DNA of 64,000 nt from Vulcanisaeta sp. JCM 14467 (GTDB lineage Archaea; Thermoproteota; Thermoprotei; Thermoproteales; Thermocladiaceae). The notes under the pieces were generated by a model. That model saw only the letters and a program-made list of their open reading frames with translations, was not told the DNA's origin and searched no databases. Where the stretch lies: assembly GCF_001316245.1 (NCBI RefSeq), contig NZ_BBDM01000004.1, positions 1 to 64,000 on the forward strand. The letters are read 5' to 3'. Made by a program: the position numbers and the translations under genes. Shown one piece after another: positions 27,577 to 39,057 of this stretch (position 1 is its first letter; each line of letters begins with the position of its first letter).

Positions 27577-30262
27577 GTGCAATTGAGTACTGAAGCAATA
27601 AGCAAGGTGATTGGGATAAGGGTCTTGAAGAGGAATGGAAATACAGAGGACTTCTCAAGGGATAAGCTAGTCCGCTCTCTAAAACTCGCCGGCGTTCCAG
27701 ACCCTGACCTAGTGATTAACGCCCTCGATATTAAGGGCACCGTACCAAGTAGTGAGTTATCAGATAGGGTTCAGTTAATCATGCTTAACCTAGTGACCGA
27801 CGACCTCAGGTGGCATGATGCTGCTAGGAATTACCTACTCTGGAGTGTTTACAAGCAGGTCTGGGGTAAGGACATCGTTAAGGCTGTTGATGAGGGCAGG
27901 GCTAGGTTCGAGGATACGTATAGGGAGGGCTTCAAGGCTTGGTTCAGGACTGGGCTTGAACTTAGGATTTGGGACTCTGAAATGAGTGCCTGGTACGCCC
28001 AGCACATTGATGAGCTCGCAAAGTACCTTGATCCAAGCAGGGACTTACTACTAACATACAACGGCGTTAGGACCTTGATGAGTAGGTACCTACTCAAGAG
28101 GCTTGATGGGACATTCTTCGAGGCACCGCAGTACCTCTGGATGAGGACTGCAATGGGCGTGGCATACGCCGAGCTAAGGTACGGTGGTGACCCAATAACA
28201 TGGGCTAGGCGCTTCTACGACCTCATGAGTCAGTTAAGGTTCATGCCAAACTCACCAACACTCTACAATGCAATGACTAGGCTTGGCCAGCTCTCGGCAT
28301 GCTTCGTCGTGCCCATTGACGACTGCCTATCCAGGGAGAGTGACACGAATAGAGAGGACCCTGAGTGCAACTTCGGCATAATGGATGCACTGAGGCTCGC
28401 AGCCCTAATATTCCAATCAGGCGGTGGTGTTGGTTATAACTTCGGTAAGCTTAGGCCTGAGGGCGACATTGTCAGGAGTACCACGGGCATTGCCTCTGGG
28501 CCCCTGAGCTTCATGAGGTTGTTCGACACCTTGGTTGACACGATTAAGCAGGGTGGTAAGAGGCGTGGTGCCCAGATGGGGATGCTCTTCTGGTGGCACC
28601 CTGACATTGAGAAGTTCATAACCTCGAAGAGTGGGGAGCTTAAGGACGTGCAGTTGCAGAACTTCAACATAAGCGTCACCATTGACGACTACTTCATGCA
28701 GAGGGCACTAAAGGGCGAGAACGTGTACCTGATAAACCCGAGGGAGTGCCCATGCCTATACAAGACGTGGGGTGAGGAGTTCGTTAGGTGCTACGAGTCA
28801 TGTGTGGAGGCCATAAAGGCTGGTAGGGTTAGGATTTGGAGGAGGGTGAACGCCAGGGAGTTGTGGGACAAGATAGTCAGGTCAGCCTGGGACAGCGGAG
28901 ACCCGGGGCTGTGGAACAGGGATCTGGCCAATTATATAAATAATGAGAAGTTACCTGGCGAGGTAATAAACGCCACCAATCCATGTAGTGAGGAGTCACT
29001 CTATGACTTCGAGAGTTGTAACCTCGGCAGTATTAACTTGGTTAAGTATGTACATGATGGTAAGATTGACTGGGATTCCCTGGCTAGGGATGTTCAGTTA
29101 GCGGTTAGGTTTCTCGATGATGTTATTGATGTTAATAAGCTACCGCATGAGAGACTTAGGAAGAGGGTTCTCGAGACGAGGAGGATTGGTCTCGGCGCTA
29201 ATGGACTTGCCGATACATTAATAGCCCTTGGGCTTAAGTATGACTCACCGCAGGCGTTAGCGTCTCGAACGAGTTGGCGAGCTTCATAGCTAGGATGGCC
29301 GTTAGGGCCAGCGTTGAGTTGGCTAAGGAGAAGGTGTATACCCAGCGTATAAGCATAGTGATTGGGCCGAGGGTATATTGCCGTGGACAAAGCATAGGGA
29401 GAGGCTTGAGAAGTTCTCGAGCACCATCGATAAGGAGGCGGTCGACGAGTACATGAGGACTCTTGATGCTGGTTATGCTGACCCAAGGGTTAAGGTTATC
29501 ATTGATGGCTCAACGACTGTACTTAAGGGGTATAGGGCGTTGGATAGTGATTTATCGATAGATGTAAGTATGATAGGTATTAGGAATGGTTCAATAATGA
29601 GCATAGCACCTGAGGGTTCAAGAAGCCTAATCGCCGGTGTTAACTCAAGCATTGAACCTCTCTTCGCAATTGCTTACATTAGGAACTTATCAATTGGGAA
29701 GCTAATTGAGTATAATTACACGGCACTTAAGCTGCTGATGCAGACGAAGACACTTGATGAATCTACGAGGAAGTTTGTCGAAGAGTATGGGATATTGCCA
29801 AGTGGTCACCCATTGGCTGAACTGCTTAGGACGGCTCATGAGATTCACTGGAAGTGGCATGTGTACATGCAAGTGACTTGGGCGAGGTGGAATGATTCTG
29901 GCGTGAGTAAGACGATTAACATGCCGAGCAATACGCCTATGGAGGATGTTGAGCAGGCATATAGGCTTGCATGGCTACTTGATGCCTTTGGAATAACGGT
30001 GTATAGGGATAAGAGCAAGTCTGTACAGGTAATATACACGGGCGTTAAGGGCGCCGAGGCTAAGCCTACGGTTGAGGTTAAGGAGGTTAAGGTGGAGACT
30101 AAGCCCAAGATCGAGGCCAAGGCCAGCTATACATCCCTGTCAGCACTTAAGGATAAGTTGGTTAGGATTAAGGGTAATGGTAGTGAGAGCATTGAGGAGG
30201 AGATGAGGGAGGAGCTTGGGGAGACCGATGACCCATATTGTAAGACTGGTTCATGCGGTTAA
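27577..30262 (+). CDS. nrdJ: adenosylcobalamin-dependent ribonucleotide reductase (class II), two frameshifts
   Basis: About 895 residues. An N-terminal ATP-cone domain (RVLKRNGNTEDFSRDKLVRSL), then the ten-stranded barrel: FMPNSPTLYNAMTRLGQLSACFV (Cys of the redox pair), GGGVGYNFGKLRPEGD, NPCSEESLYDFESCNLGSIN with the thiyl-radical Cys and Glu, RIGLGANGLADTLIALG, and a C-terminal tail ending CKTGSCG with the swinging thiol pair. It makes deoxynucleotides aerobically or anaerobically using B12. Breaks near 29268 and 29334 lie within ELASFIARMAVRASVELAKEK and before VYPAYKHSDWAEG. Start GTG 27577 or TTG 27583. Confidence 0.93.
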
Positions 30263-33200
30263 GTTTGATTAATAACGTTCTCCTTAAGTATACCCTTACT
30301 CATCGCCTCATTAAATAACTCATTAAGCACATCCATGTAATCCCTCTCACCAACTTCAACATCATCCATGTGCTTCTCAACAATCCTAGTCCTCTCCTCA
30401 CTAACTAAGTCGCTAAACTCCTTCCTCTCCTCGGTTAAGTACTCATAGACCTGGCGTCCAAGGTTTGTGGGCACCACGTACCTAGTCCTCCTACCAACAA
30501 CTAAGGCATAGCGCCTCTTCAATATCACATCGACAATCTTAGCATAGGTACTCGGCCTACCAATGCCCCTCTCCTTCATCATCGCAATTATATCACCCTC
30601 CCTAAGCGGTGGTGTCCTACTCACCTTCTTAATATAATCGACACTGGACACGCCATACTCGCCAGGCGTAAGCTCCTGATACTCCCTACCCTCAATATAG
30701 CCCCAAATCTTCGTGAATCCCGGCTCCAATATCTTAGACACCCTTTCCACCTCCTCCTCATGCACATTCGCACCATTAAGGTAAATGCTTATTTTCAACT
30801 TCTCCTTTAAAACCCTGGCACTCCTCATTTGACTCGCCATGAACCTCCTAAATATTAAGTCGTAAACCCTGAGGTGATTCGCCGTAATCCTAATCGTAAG
30901 CTGAAGCAGGCCCGTGTTGAGTAGGTTCCTTAAGTCATCACTATCAATGGGCCTTGTCGGTCTTATGCACTCATGAGCCCCAATCTCCTTACCACCCCAG
31001 GCCCTACCAACGAAGTAATCACTGCCAACCCTCTCGCTTATGTACTCCTTGGCAATGCCAATACCCACTGTCGATACTCTGGTACTGTCTGTCCTGTGGT
31101 ACGTTATAAGCCCGGACTCAAATAACTCCTGGGCGATTGCCATTGTCTGCTCAACACTTAAACCAAGTATGTTAGCCGAGTCCCTAAGTAGGGCATCTGT
31201 CGTGTATGGTGGGGCTGGATTCAACTCCTCCTCTTCCTCACCAACCTTAGTCACCTCAATCTTAACCTCAACCTCTGCCTGCTTATTCCTATGAATTGCC
31301 TTAAGGGCCTTTATCAACTCCTCCTTATCTGGCGGTATGTTTAACCTTAGCTTTACGCCATTACTTAATGTCACGGTCACTGAGTACACCTTATCTCTCC
31401 TACTCTCGTCATACCTCTCAATTATCCAACCAAGGACGGGTGTCTGGACTCTACCGGCTGACAGGGTCTTCCTACCAAACTTCTCCTGCACAATCTGGCT
31501 AAGGCCAAACCCAATCCACCTATCCTCAATCCTCCTCACCAACTGCGCACTAACCATGCTAAGGCTTATCGTTCTCGGATTCGTAATAGCATCAATAATG
31601 GCCTTCTTAGTGACCTCGTGGAACTCAATCCTAGCGATATTGCTCACGTAGGGCCTAAGCATCATGTAGACGTCCCAAGCAATCTTCTCGCCCTCGGCAT
31701 CTGGTCCGTGCCAATCATTACCTGGTCGACTCCGTGGCTATGTCCCTTATCGCATTCACAATATCCATTGCGTCGATGAGCTTAACACCGTGGATCTTAC
31801 ATGTGTCTACATCCTCAGTATATGTCTCACCACCAACAGGGCACCTCTTTATTGTTCCGTAAATAGGCACGAAGTTGTTACTAACTCTGAGTATTCCGTA
31901 ATAATCAATGACCTTCCCCACTCTTAGCTGGCATTAGCTCCTTAACATCGGTTGGGCTCGCCGGTATTAGGTCCCACATGTGGCCCTTAGTGGCCGTTAT
32001 CAATAGGTATAGGTTACCCAGGGTTGCTTCGTAAATAATCAATGGGCCAACCTCCCTCCTAGTGGGCACTCCGAAGAAGCTCGCAATCGTCCTTGCCTTG
32101 GTCGGCGATTCAACGATTACGAATGCAGTCCTTAACGGATCCTTTTCGAGGAATTGACTTGGTATCTTCCCAAGCATTATATTCCTAATCAACTCCCTCT
32201 CCTCCCTAATCCTTCTCATTAAATCATCAATATTGACCTCACTGATATCCTGGATCCTAACGTCCTCAAGCCTATACCTTAAATTCCTAATTAAGCCATT
32301 AAACACCTTCTCATCATCTACTATCAGTACTGACAAGCCCTGGGAAACACCACCAACGTAAAGCCTCGAAGTCCTACCACTACCCTGGATATATGTAGTT
32401 ACGTCGGGAATAATCACGTAAAGTTCATAACCCCTATACTCAAGGCCAACCTCGTTGGACTGTTCTATTGCCCTCCTAATATTAGGATCGCTTAATAACT
32501 TATTTACCAAGTCTACAGACTCCCTGATTACCTCAGCCGCGTACTTGTCGAATCCACTCAGCTCCCTATTCTCCTCAATGGCCCTTAGTAAATTGTTTAT
32601 TTGCTCTTGATTTAGCGCTGTTAAGTTCCTGAGCCTTGCAATGACCCTATCAATGTCATTCCTCAGGTATTGAGGGACGACATTCCTAATGGTGAATAGG
32701 AACATTAAGTACCTCATTGGCGTGAACTCCTCAAGCCTAAGCCTAAACCTCATGCGTGGAACACCCACAAAGACAACATACGCAATCCTCTGTGGTAAAT
32801 CAATACCCCTAACCAGGGATGACCTAGACGTGGCAAGTCCGATTAACACATCGACCTTACCCTCAACGAAGTCATTAAGTAATGACTTACTGGGTTTTAT
32901 GTAGGGCGCTGACTTAATACCATTATTATTTAATGCCTCATTTAATTCATCAATGACATCCCTCAGGTCGGGCGGTACGTAGATTATACCCCCACCACCC
33001 AATTTCTTTACTATATCAACGGTCGTATCTATTAGCGAGCCTTTGGGTTTCACGTAAACATCAACCACATTCCTAAGTCCCTCAGCCCTGCCACCAGTCT
33101 CGAAGCCGAGGAACTCCCTGAATAGGAATAGCCTGGCGGTCCTCCTCATCTTCGTTAATGCTCCAGACGCTATTAGTATGCCGATGTTGTTATTCCTAGT

Positions 33201-34062
33201 GTAGTTCGTTAATTCAGCGTTCAATTCCTTAATATTCTCCCTAAGCTTATTAATCTCCTCCTCACTAGCCCTAAACCTAACGGCTTTCCTTAGCTTCTTC
33301 ATTAGGTCGACCACGGTCAAGGCCTTACGGAGAGCCTCCTCACTAATGCCAAGCAATAGTAATAGCCTATCGATATTCTTACTTGACGCCTTCAGGACGC
33401 TATCGACATCATCAACGAAAATCAGTGAAAACCTATACTTACTGAGTAGGTCCATGTGCCTCGGTAGGAAGGCATTGGTTATTATCAATATGTCGAAGTT
33501 ACCCTCCTCAACAGCCTTCATAGCCTCAGCCAACTCCTGCTTGGAGAGTATTGAGGATGCCATGACTACCCTAACATCGGCACCAATCTTAGCCGCATAA
33601 TTGCTCAGTCTCCTATGAACGTCATAAGCCAAAGTCGATGTTGGAACAACAATTAACACCTTTCCCTTCCTCTTTAGGACCACGTATAACGATGCAACCA
33701 TGCCAAAGGTTGTCTTTCCGCTTCCCGTTGGCGCAACTATTGCGAAGCTCTTACCCTTAATGATCCTCCTAGCCCAAAGCCTCTGGGCACCCCACATGTT
33801 TGTTCCAATTATTTTCTTGAACATGTCGGCAAACTCGTTATACTCATTGACCATGTTCGCTAATGACCTTAACCTATTTATGGTGCCAAGCTTCTCCAAC
33901 ATATTCAATACCTCAATAGTGCTCGCCACCCTCTTTGGAATGTCAGGTAAGCATTTATGGCACGGTAATCCGGAGGCCAGCCTATCCGATGTTATGTCCC
34001 CTCCACAGTTTGGGCATGCCTTCGGTATATTACTAATGGCTGCCTCTCCATTTAATTCCCAT
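30259..34062 (-). CDS. rgy: reverse gyrase, three or more frameshifts
   Basis: One gene of about 1,260 residues, the hyperthermophile marker that adds positive supercoils. In order: N-terminal zinc finger ACPNCGGDITSD...CHKC; helicase half with Walker A VAPTGSGKTTFG and Walker B FVDDVDSVL; latch; topoisomerase IA half with VIVESPTKARTIASFFG, a second zinc-finger-like RCPVGGETYTEDVDTCKIHG, the Toprim GTDPDAEGEKIAWD, and LITYHRTDSTRVS with the catalytic Tyr. Breaks near 31912, 31725 and 31700, and another at the very start (ATG 34062 leads into a stop; the coding frame AISNIPKACPNC is reached by a shift). The 3' end overlaps the end of nrdJ by 4 bases. Confidence 0.93.
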
Positions 34063-34159
34063 CACATTAACTAAACCCCTTAATAAACATTCGTTACCAA
34101 CGAACAATCTTAATTGTTAGTATTAAATATTGATATTACATTGATATTGTTTGAGTAAT

Positions 34160-34699
34160 ATGTCAGTTAATACAGGGGGTATACAGGACTACGTGAGGTA
34201 CGTATACATAATGTCGTTAGTGTCCGCTTTAGCTATGGCTATTGCTGTGGACTATGTATTAACTGAGTTGTGGATTTATGGAACTGCGGACTTAACAATA
34301 CTTGTGATAACGCCGGTGTTCATGTTCATGCTTTCAATGCTAGTCATATCATCCATAACAATGATTAAGCAATTGAGGGGTAACTTTGGCAGGATGTCAT
34401 CCAAGGCTAAGGCGCTCATGATAACCTACATTACGTTTTTCATGATAGCGCTGATGTACTTCACATACATATCAATAATACACTATGCGGGTCTAGGGCT
34501 CACTATCTCGGATCCGCAATTAGTTGGTGATCATTACCTTGGCTTTGGGCTTGCTCTCTATGATGCTGGTTTACTGACCATGTCGTGGCAGTTAATTGAG
34601 GATTTACTTAATAATAAATTATCGTCATTGTATAAATTCTTCATTATGATGTTTAAACCTAATTCAGACGATGATGACGACGTAATTGTCATAAAATAA
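34160..34699 (+). CDS. small membrane protein, function unknown
   Basis: 179 residues with three clear membrane helices (YIMSLVSALAMAIAVDYVL; LVITPVFMFMLSMLVISSI; MITYITFFMIALMYFTYISI) and perhaps a fourth, a C-terminal run of five Asp and a VIVIK end. No family recognised. The ATG at 34160 is preferred over the TTG at 34151. It is upstream of and on the same strand as the next hypothetical gene, which has its own TATA box. Confidence 0.5.
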   Translation: MSVNTGGIQDYVRYVYIMSLVSALAMAIAVDYVLTELWIYGTADLTILVITPVFMFMLSMLVISSITMIKQLRGNFGRMSSKAKALMITYITFFMIALMYFTYISIIHYAGLGLTISDPQLVGDHYLGFGLALYDAGLLTMSWQLIEDLLNNKLSSLYKFFIMMFKPNSDDDDDVIVIK

Positions 34700-34776
34700 A
34701 GGTTTTCTTCCTATAATATCCGTATTACGTGGTTGCGGAACAGCATGATTTTAAAAATAGGCGCTGGGGAGGGTTA

Positions 34777-35118
34777 ATGATTATGCGCATAGCCGGTGTA
34801 GTTGCTGACCTACTGATGAGGACTTGCAACGTAAGTTCAGTGGAGAGGCAGTCATTCGTTGATGGGTCAAGGTACATGATTAGGTTTAGTGATAATCATA
34901 GCATGGAAGTTCACCTAGTGGATAAGGGTGAGAGACTCTTCGCTGAGTTCTGGGTTAATACTCATGCGGCGCCCCTAATGATTATTGAGTACGTGTACGC
35001 AGGGATAACGCCATCAAGTATTTGCGAGGAAATATGCGAGTTGGTGCGTATAATTAGTGAATCATTGGTAAAACAGGGCGAAAGGGGTAGTAAGGCCCAG
35101 GTTGCTCAGCCTAGGTAA
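34777..35118 (+). CDS. hypothetical protein
   Basis: 113 residues from ATG 34777: IAGVVADLLMRTCNVSSVER, later FAEFWVNTHAAPLMIIEYVYAG and EEICELVRIISESLV, an alpha/beta protein without recognised domain. An in-frame start exists upstream at 34729, but a TATA-like TTTTAAAAATAGG at 34748-34760 sits 17-29 bases before 34777 and would be inside the longer version, so I take the shorter. Its end overlaps the convergent gene by 13 bases. Confidence 0.45.
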   Translation: MIMRIAGVVADLLMRTCNVSSVERQSFVDGSRYMIRFSDNHSMEVHLVDKGERLFAEFWVNTHAAPLMIIEYVYAGITPSSICEEICELVRIISESLVKQGERGSKAQVAQPR

Positions 35119-35450
35119 TCAAGTATTCCACCCCTCTTGCTGGTGGTCGTTACCTCCGTGCTTGGTGATAAATCGTTGGCAAGTATTCTCATTAGGTCAT
35201 TCCAGGTAAGCGTGTTTCTAATGGCCCAGTCGATTAGTTCCTGTGTATGGTTGCTTAGAATTGAGAGGAACCTCTGCCAGTTAATGCCTATCCTAGTTAA
35301 CTCCCTACCCCAATGATCCCATAAGTACCTCGCAACCTCATTACCAAACCATACGGAAAAGGAGTCACAGCCAGACCCCGTGCACACGCTCCTCCTCTTG
35401 ATTATCCTATCCTTAATGTCCCTGGGCTCGGGTGGTATTGGGAGTGTCAT
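35106..35450 (-). CDS. hypothetical protein, probably conserved in Thermoproteales
   Basis: 114 residues, helical and Trp-rich: RSVCTGSGCDSFSVWFGNEVA, then LWDHWGRELTRIGINWQRFL and ELIDWAIRNTLTWNDLMRIL. An early Cys pair (CTGSGC) may bind metal. No family recognised. It starts at ATG 35450 and lies convergent to the previous gene and co-directional with rio1. Confidence 0.45.
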   Translation of the reverse strand: MTLPIPPEPRDIKDRIIKRRSVCTGSGCDSFSVWFGNEVARYLWDHWGRELTRIGINWQRFLSILSNHTQELIDWAIRNTLTWNDLMRILANDLSPSTEVTTTSKRGGILDYLG

Positions 35451-35529
35451 TAATACCTAGTACTACGTGGAATGAGCATTATATTAAGCTACTGCCTAAG
35501 TATTACGATTAAACCTTAATCTAAAATGT

Positions 35530-36405
35530 TCATTGAGTCGCCGCCTCATCGATTATCCTCTTACCACCTATTAATAACCATCCATCCTCATCACTCATCA
35601 CTTGGCCCCCACTCTCATACCTACGCAGTAAGGCATTGAGCAACGCCTTACTATCAAAAACCTCGACATGTAGCTCCTTACTGAAGTACCTATTAACGTT
35701 CTCAACATCCCTAAGCAGGAACTCGATAGCATTCGGGTGATTAGCCTTTACAGCACTGCCCCAATCAATTATTACTAACTCATCGCCGGTATTAACGATG
35801 TTAAATTCACTCAAGTCCGCATGAATTATCCTACCTAAAATAAATGCCCTTTCCACGTATTTAATTATCGTTAGGTAAGCAGACTCAGGATCCTCCGGCG
35901 GCTCATCCTTAATCAGCGGCGCCGGCACGCCGCTAACTCCCTTATAGCTTATGAACTCCATGACCAGGATATTCCTATTAAAGGTTATTGGTTTAGGAAC
36001 CCTAACACCTGCATTGTACGCATCGCTTAAGTTACTGAACTCCTTCCTGCACCAATACTCAATGAGCTTCCTCGTATTACTAATCTTAACACCGGTAAAC
36101 CGCGGATCGCCAAGCAAGTACTTATACCTGCCCCTAATGAACTGTGCCGTGGATGTGTAGAATATCTTCAACGCAATGTCAATGCCATCAGGCGCCCTTG
36201 CCCATATTACCTTGGCCTCCTTACCCTGGGCCACTGGTCCATAAACCTCATCAATAACGCGCCTATTCATTAATTCCCTTAGGGCATCTATGGTATATTG
36301 ATTAAATACGTCATCAACAGTCTTCAATTGGTCAATATCTTTTATCCTAAACCTCCTACTCTCTACCCTCTCCCTGATAATCCTATCAATATCGTGACCA
36401 CTCAC
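35530..36405 (-). CDS. rio1: RIO1-type atypical protein kinase
   Basis: 291 residues. Kinase motifs of the RIO1 family: flexible nucleotide loop GPVAQGKEAKVIWAR, ALKIF with the ATP-binding Lys, catalytic HADLSEFNIV (Asp and Asn) and metal loop VIIDWGSAV. RIO1 releases factors late in 30S subunit maturation. The N-terminal winged-helix found in RIO2 is absent, supporting RIO1. A strong minus-strand TATATAAAG lies about 28 bases before the ATG at 36405. Confidence 0.9.
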   Translation of the reverse strand: MSGHDIDRIIRERVESRRFRIKDIDQLKTVDDVFNQYTIDALRELMNRRVIDEVYGPVAQGKEAKVIWARAPDGIDIALKIFYTSTAQFIRGRYKYLLGDPRFTGVKISNTRKLIEYWCRKEFSNLSDAYNAGVRVPKPITFNRNILVMEFISYKGVSGVPAPLIKDEPPEDPESAYLTIIKYVERAFILGRIIHADLSEFNIVNTGDELVIIDWGSAVKANHPNAIEFLLRDVENVNRYFSKELHVEVFDSKALLNALLRRYESGGQVMSDEDGWLLIGGKRIIDEAATQ

Positions 36406-36428
36406 TAGGGTAATGAATTACTGCAGTC

Positions 36429-36438
36429 TTTATATACC
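36429..36438 (-). promoter_or_regulatory. TATA box of rio1
   Basis: Minus-strand GTATATAAAG, 24-33 bases before the rio1 ATG, indicating a leaderless transcript. Confidence 0.6.
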
Positions 36439-36609
36439 AGTTTGGTTCGTAAAGATCGTTTTGCTTACTTTCATGGAAAATATTCTAATGAATTCAATAA
36501 ATAAAGGTGAATTAAAATGCATGCAAAAGGTTAAAATCAATAGGTATTGTACGATTGAAGAAGAAAAAAAGATTTAAAAATGTTTCTAATGAATAATAAT
36601 TCAGGAAAT

Positions 36610-36948
36610 ATGGCTTTACTTCAGCAAGACGAGACCTGGTTCATGCGTAGGCTCGTTAATCTCCATAAGGTGAAGAGGCCGATTGGTAAGATCGTTGTTA
36701 ATATTGACCTTTGCAAGGACTGCAGGTTCTGTATCGAGTTCTGCCCTAATGGTGTTCTCGAGGAGTCTAAGGACGTCAATTCCAAGGGTTATCACTACCC
36801 AGTTGTTAAGCCTGGTAAGGAACTTGATTGTGTTGCTTGTAGGATGTGTGAAAAGGTATGCCCTGACTTTGCAATTACCGTGGTCTCCGAGGAGTACATA
36901 ACGTATGATAAGTACTACGGGGTGAGCAGGCATGCCCACGGTGGCTGA
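36610..36948 (+). CDS. korD: 2-oxoacid:ferredoxin oxidoreductase delta subunit (two 4Fe-4S)
   Basis: 112 residues from ATG 36610. Two [4Fe-4S] motifs: CKDCRFCIEFCP and CVACRMCEKVCP. This is the ferredoxin-like subunit that carries electrons from the ThDP site. Longer in-frame starts exist at 36580 and 36589, but the TATA box GATTTAAAAA at 36571-36580 puts the transcript start near 36602, so 36610 fits. It overlaps korA by 17 bases. Confidence 0.88.
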   Translation: MALLQQDETWFMRRLVNLHKVKRPIGKIVVNIDLCKDCRFCIEFCPNGVLEESKDVNSKGYHYPVVKPGKELDCVACRMCEKVCPDFAITVVSEEYITYDKYYGVSRHAHGG

Positions 36949-38112
36949 GTTCTACAAGAAGGACCTTGATAAACTATTGAGACCGGGGATTCACTTCCTA
37001 GATGGCAATACGGCAGTCGCTGAAGGTGCAATAACAGCTGGTTGTAGGTTTTACGCTGGCTACCCAATAACGCCGTCGAATGAAATAGCGGAGTACATGT
37101 CGTATAGGTTGCCACAGGTTGGTGGTAAGTTCATACAGATGGAGGACGAGATAGGCAGTATAATGGCGGTGCTTGGAGCATCAGCCGCTGGTGTTAAGTC
37201 CATGACCGCAACATCAGGTCCCGGCTTCTCACTAATGCAGGAGGAAATTGGGCTTGGCTCGATGCTTGAAATACCGGCGGTAATCGTCGATGTTATGAGG
37301 CCGGCCCATCGACCGGAATACCAACATTACTAGGGCAGGGCGATATACTACAAGCTAAGTATGGCTCCCACGGTGATTACGAGATAGTGGCCTACCTACC
37401 GGCTAATCCGCAGGAGGCCTTTGACTTCACAATTAAGGCGTTTAACATGGCTGAGAAGTATAGGGTCGTGGCTATTGTGCTCTCGGACCAATTGGTTGGG
37501 CATATGTATGGTAGGGTTAGGGTTCCCGAGTTTGATGAGATTGAGATAGTCGAGAGACCAAAGCCCACGGTACCCCCTGACCAGTATTTGCCCTATGACA
37601 GTAGGTACTTGGTCCCACCAATGGCAATAGCAGGCATGGGCTATAGAGCTAACAATGAGTCATTAACGCACACGGATAAGGGTTACCCAACCACCGATAG
37701 GGATGCGTCATTCAAGCTTGTGACGAGACTTGTGCGTAAGATTAGGGAGAATGAGAAGGAGATAGCTGAGTGGGAGGAGTACATGCTCGATGATGCGGAG
37801 TACGTAATCGTATCTTACGGCTCAACATCAGGCTCAGTGAGGAGGGCAATAAAGGTGTTGAGGGCACAGGGCTATAGGGTTGGCATGCTTAGGCCAAAGA
37901 CTGCATGGCCATTCCCAGGCTGGGTGGTGGAGAACCTGGTCTCTAGGGGTGTTCAGAAGTTCATAACCGTCGAGGTTAACATGGGTAAGATGTACCACGT
38001 GGTTAAGGAGTTCTCGAGGGGGGTTCTCGTGGAACACATACCGTATGCCCCTGGTTATATTCCGGATCCTGACTATGTGGTAAATAACGTGAGGAAGGTG
38101 ATCGAAGGATGA
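36932..38112 (+). CDS. korA: 2-oxoacid:ferredoxin oxidoreductase alpha subunit, frameshifted
   Basis: About 393 residues over two frames. FLDGNTAVAEGAITAGCRFYAGYPITPSNEIAEYM is the alpha-subunit N-terminus; SMTATSGPGFSLMQEEIG follows; after the break GPSTGIPTLLGQGDILQAKYGSHGD continues. The break is near 37310, one base missing. It binds the 2-oxoacid and CoA side of the ThDP enzyme. The Kor-like (2-oxoglutarate) rather than Por-like form is suggested by sequence character but not proven. RBS GGTGAG precedes the ATG, and the end overlaps korB by 4 bases. Confidence 0.9.
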
Positions 38113-38944
38113 GTGTAGAGGCTGAGGTAACAACCACGGGAGTTAAGGTTGAGCTGCCTAAGTCTTATGAGGATATCAAGGACTTGATTAGGGTCGATAG
38201 GTTACCGCACATTTGGTGCCCAGGCTGCGGATTGGGAATATTACTTAAGTTGTTGGCGAGGGCCATTAAGAATTCGGGTATACCAATTGAGAAGCATGTG
38301 ATAGTCACAGGGATAGGCTGCACGGGCAGAATTGGTGGGTATCTTAAGCTAGATGCGTATCACGTGACTCATGCAGGGCCATACCCTTCGCCGTTGGTTT
38401 GAAGATGGCGAACCCAGAGCTTGAGGTAACCGTTGTTGGAGGTGACGGTGATATACTGGCTATTGGCGGTAATCACTTCATACATGCGGCCAGGAGGAAT
38501 GATGACATTAACGTAATAATAGTAAATAACTTCATCTACGGAATGACTGGCGGTCAATACAGCCCAACCACACCGAAGGGTGCTAAGACAACGACATCGC
38601 CATACGGGCACTACGAGAATCCATTCAACGTGCCATTACTGGCGTATGCCGCTGGTGCCTCGTATGTGGCGAGATGGACTGTTCTTCATCAGAATGAGCT
38701 TTATCAATCTCTCCTGGAAATGTTTAAGGTCAAGGGCTTCGCCGTTATTGAGGTATTATCACCCTGTATAATCTATACTGATAGGAATGCCATGGGCGAC
38801 GCAGTTGATTTAATGAAGATACTAAAGGAGAGACCAGTAATTGACCATAACGCTAACCTGGCTGACTTGGACATTGATTTTAGTATGAAGAAGATTATCC
38901 TGGGAAATTTTGTGAAAAGAGAGAGACCTGTATCATATGGATAA
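38109..38944 (+). CDS. korB: 2-oxoacid:ferredoxin oxidoreductase beta subunit, frameshifted
   Basis: About 278 residues. HIWCPGCGLGILLK begins the ThDP-binding beta subunit, VTGIGCTGRIGGYL, then (after a break near 38372, where HVTH should continue GRAIPFAVGLKMAN) VVGGDGDILAIGGNHF, the ThDP GDGD motif, and NNFIYGMTGGQYSPTTP. Electrons from decarboxylation leave through KorD to ferredoxin. A T-run terminator follows 19 bases after the stop, separating korDAB from korC. Confidence 0.9.
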
Positions 38945-38962
38945 TTATCATAGACTTCAAAC

Positions 38963-38970
38963 TTTTTTTT
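38963..38970 (+). terminator. T-run terminator after korB
   Basis: Eight consecutive T after ACTTCAAAC, followed by further T-rich DNA (CTTATTATTATG), the usual archaeal intrinsic terminator form. It ends the korDAB transcript. Confidence 0.55.
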
Positions 38971-39018
38971 CTTATTATTATGTGTAATTTAAAATAACTT
39001 TTGTCAAATTAGAATAAG

Positions 39019-39029
39019 ATTTATTAAGG
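39019..39029 (+). promoter_or_regulatory. TATA box of korC operon
   Basis: ATTTATTAAGG-type element 29-39 bases before the korC ATG at 39058. Marks the start of the korC-hdrA-hdrCB-etfAB transcript. Confidence 0.45.
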
Positions 39030-39057
39030 TTTCATAATTATTTATCAATAGAAGAAT

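Noticed and set aside
27577-30262. Intein or intron as an explanation for the break in the ribonucleotide reductase gene
   Set aside because: No inserted sequence is present: the protein resumes directly one frame over, so single-base errors suffice.
38109-38944. Programmed frameshifting in korB
   Set aside because: No slippery run with a downstream structure, and the break is one of dozens of like kind across the window.
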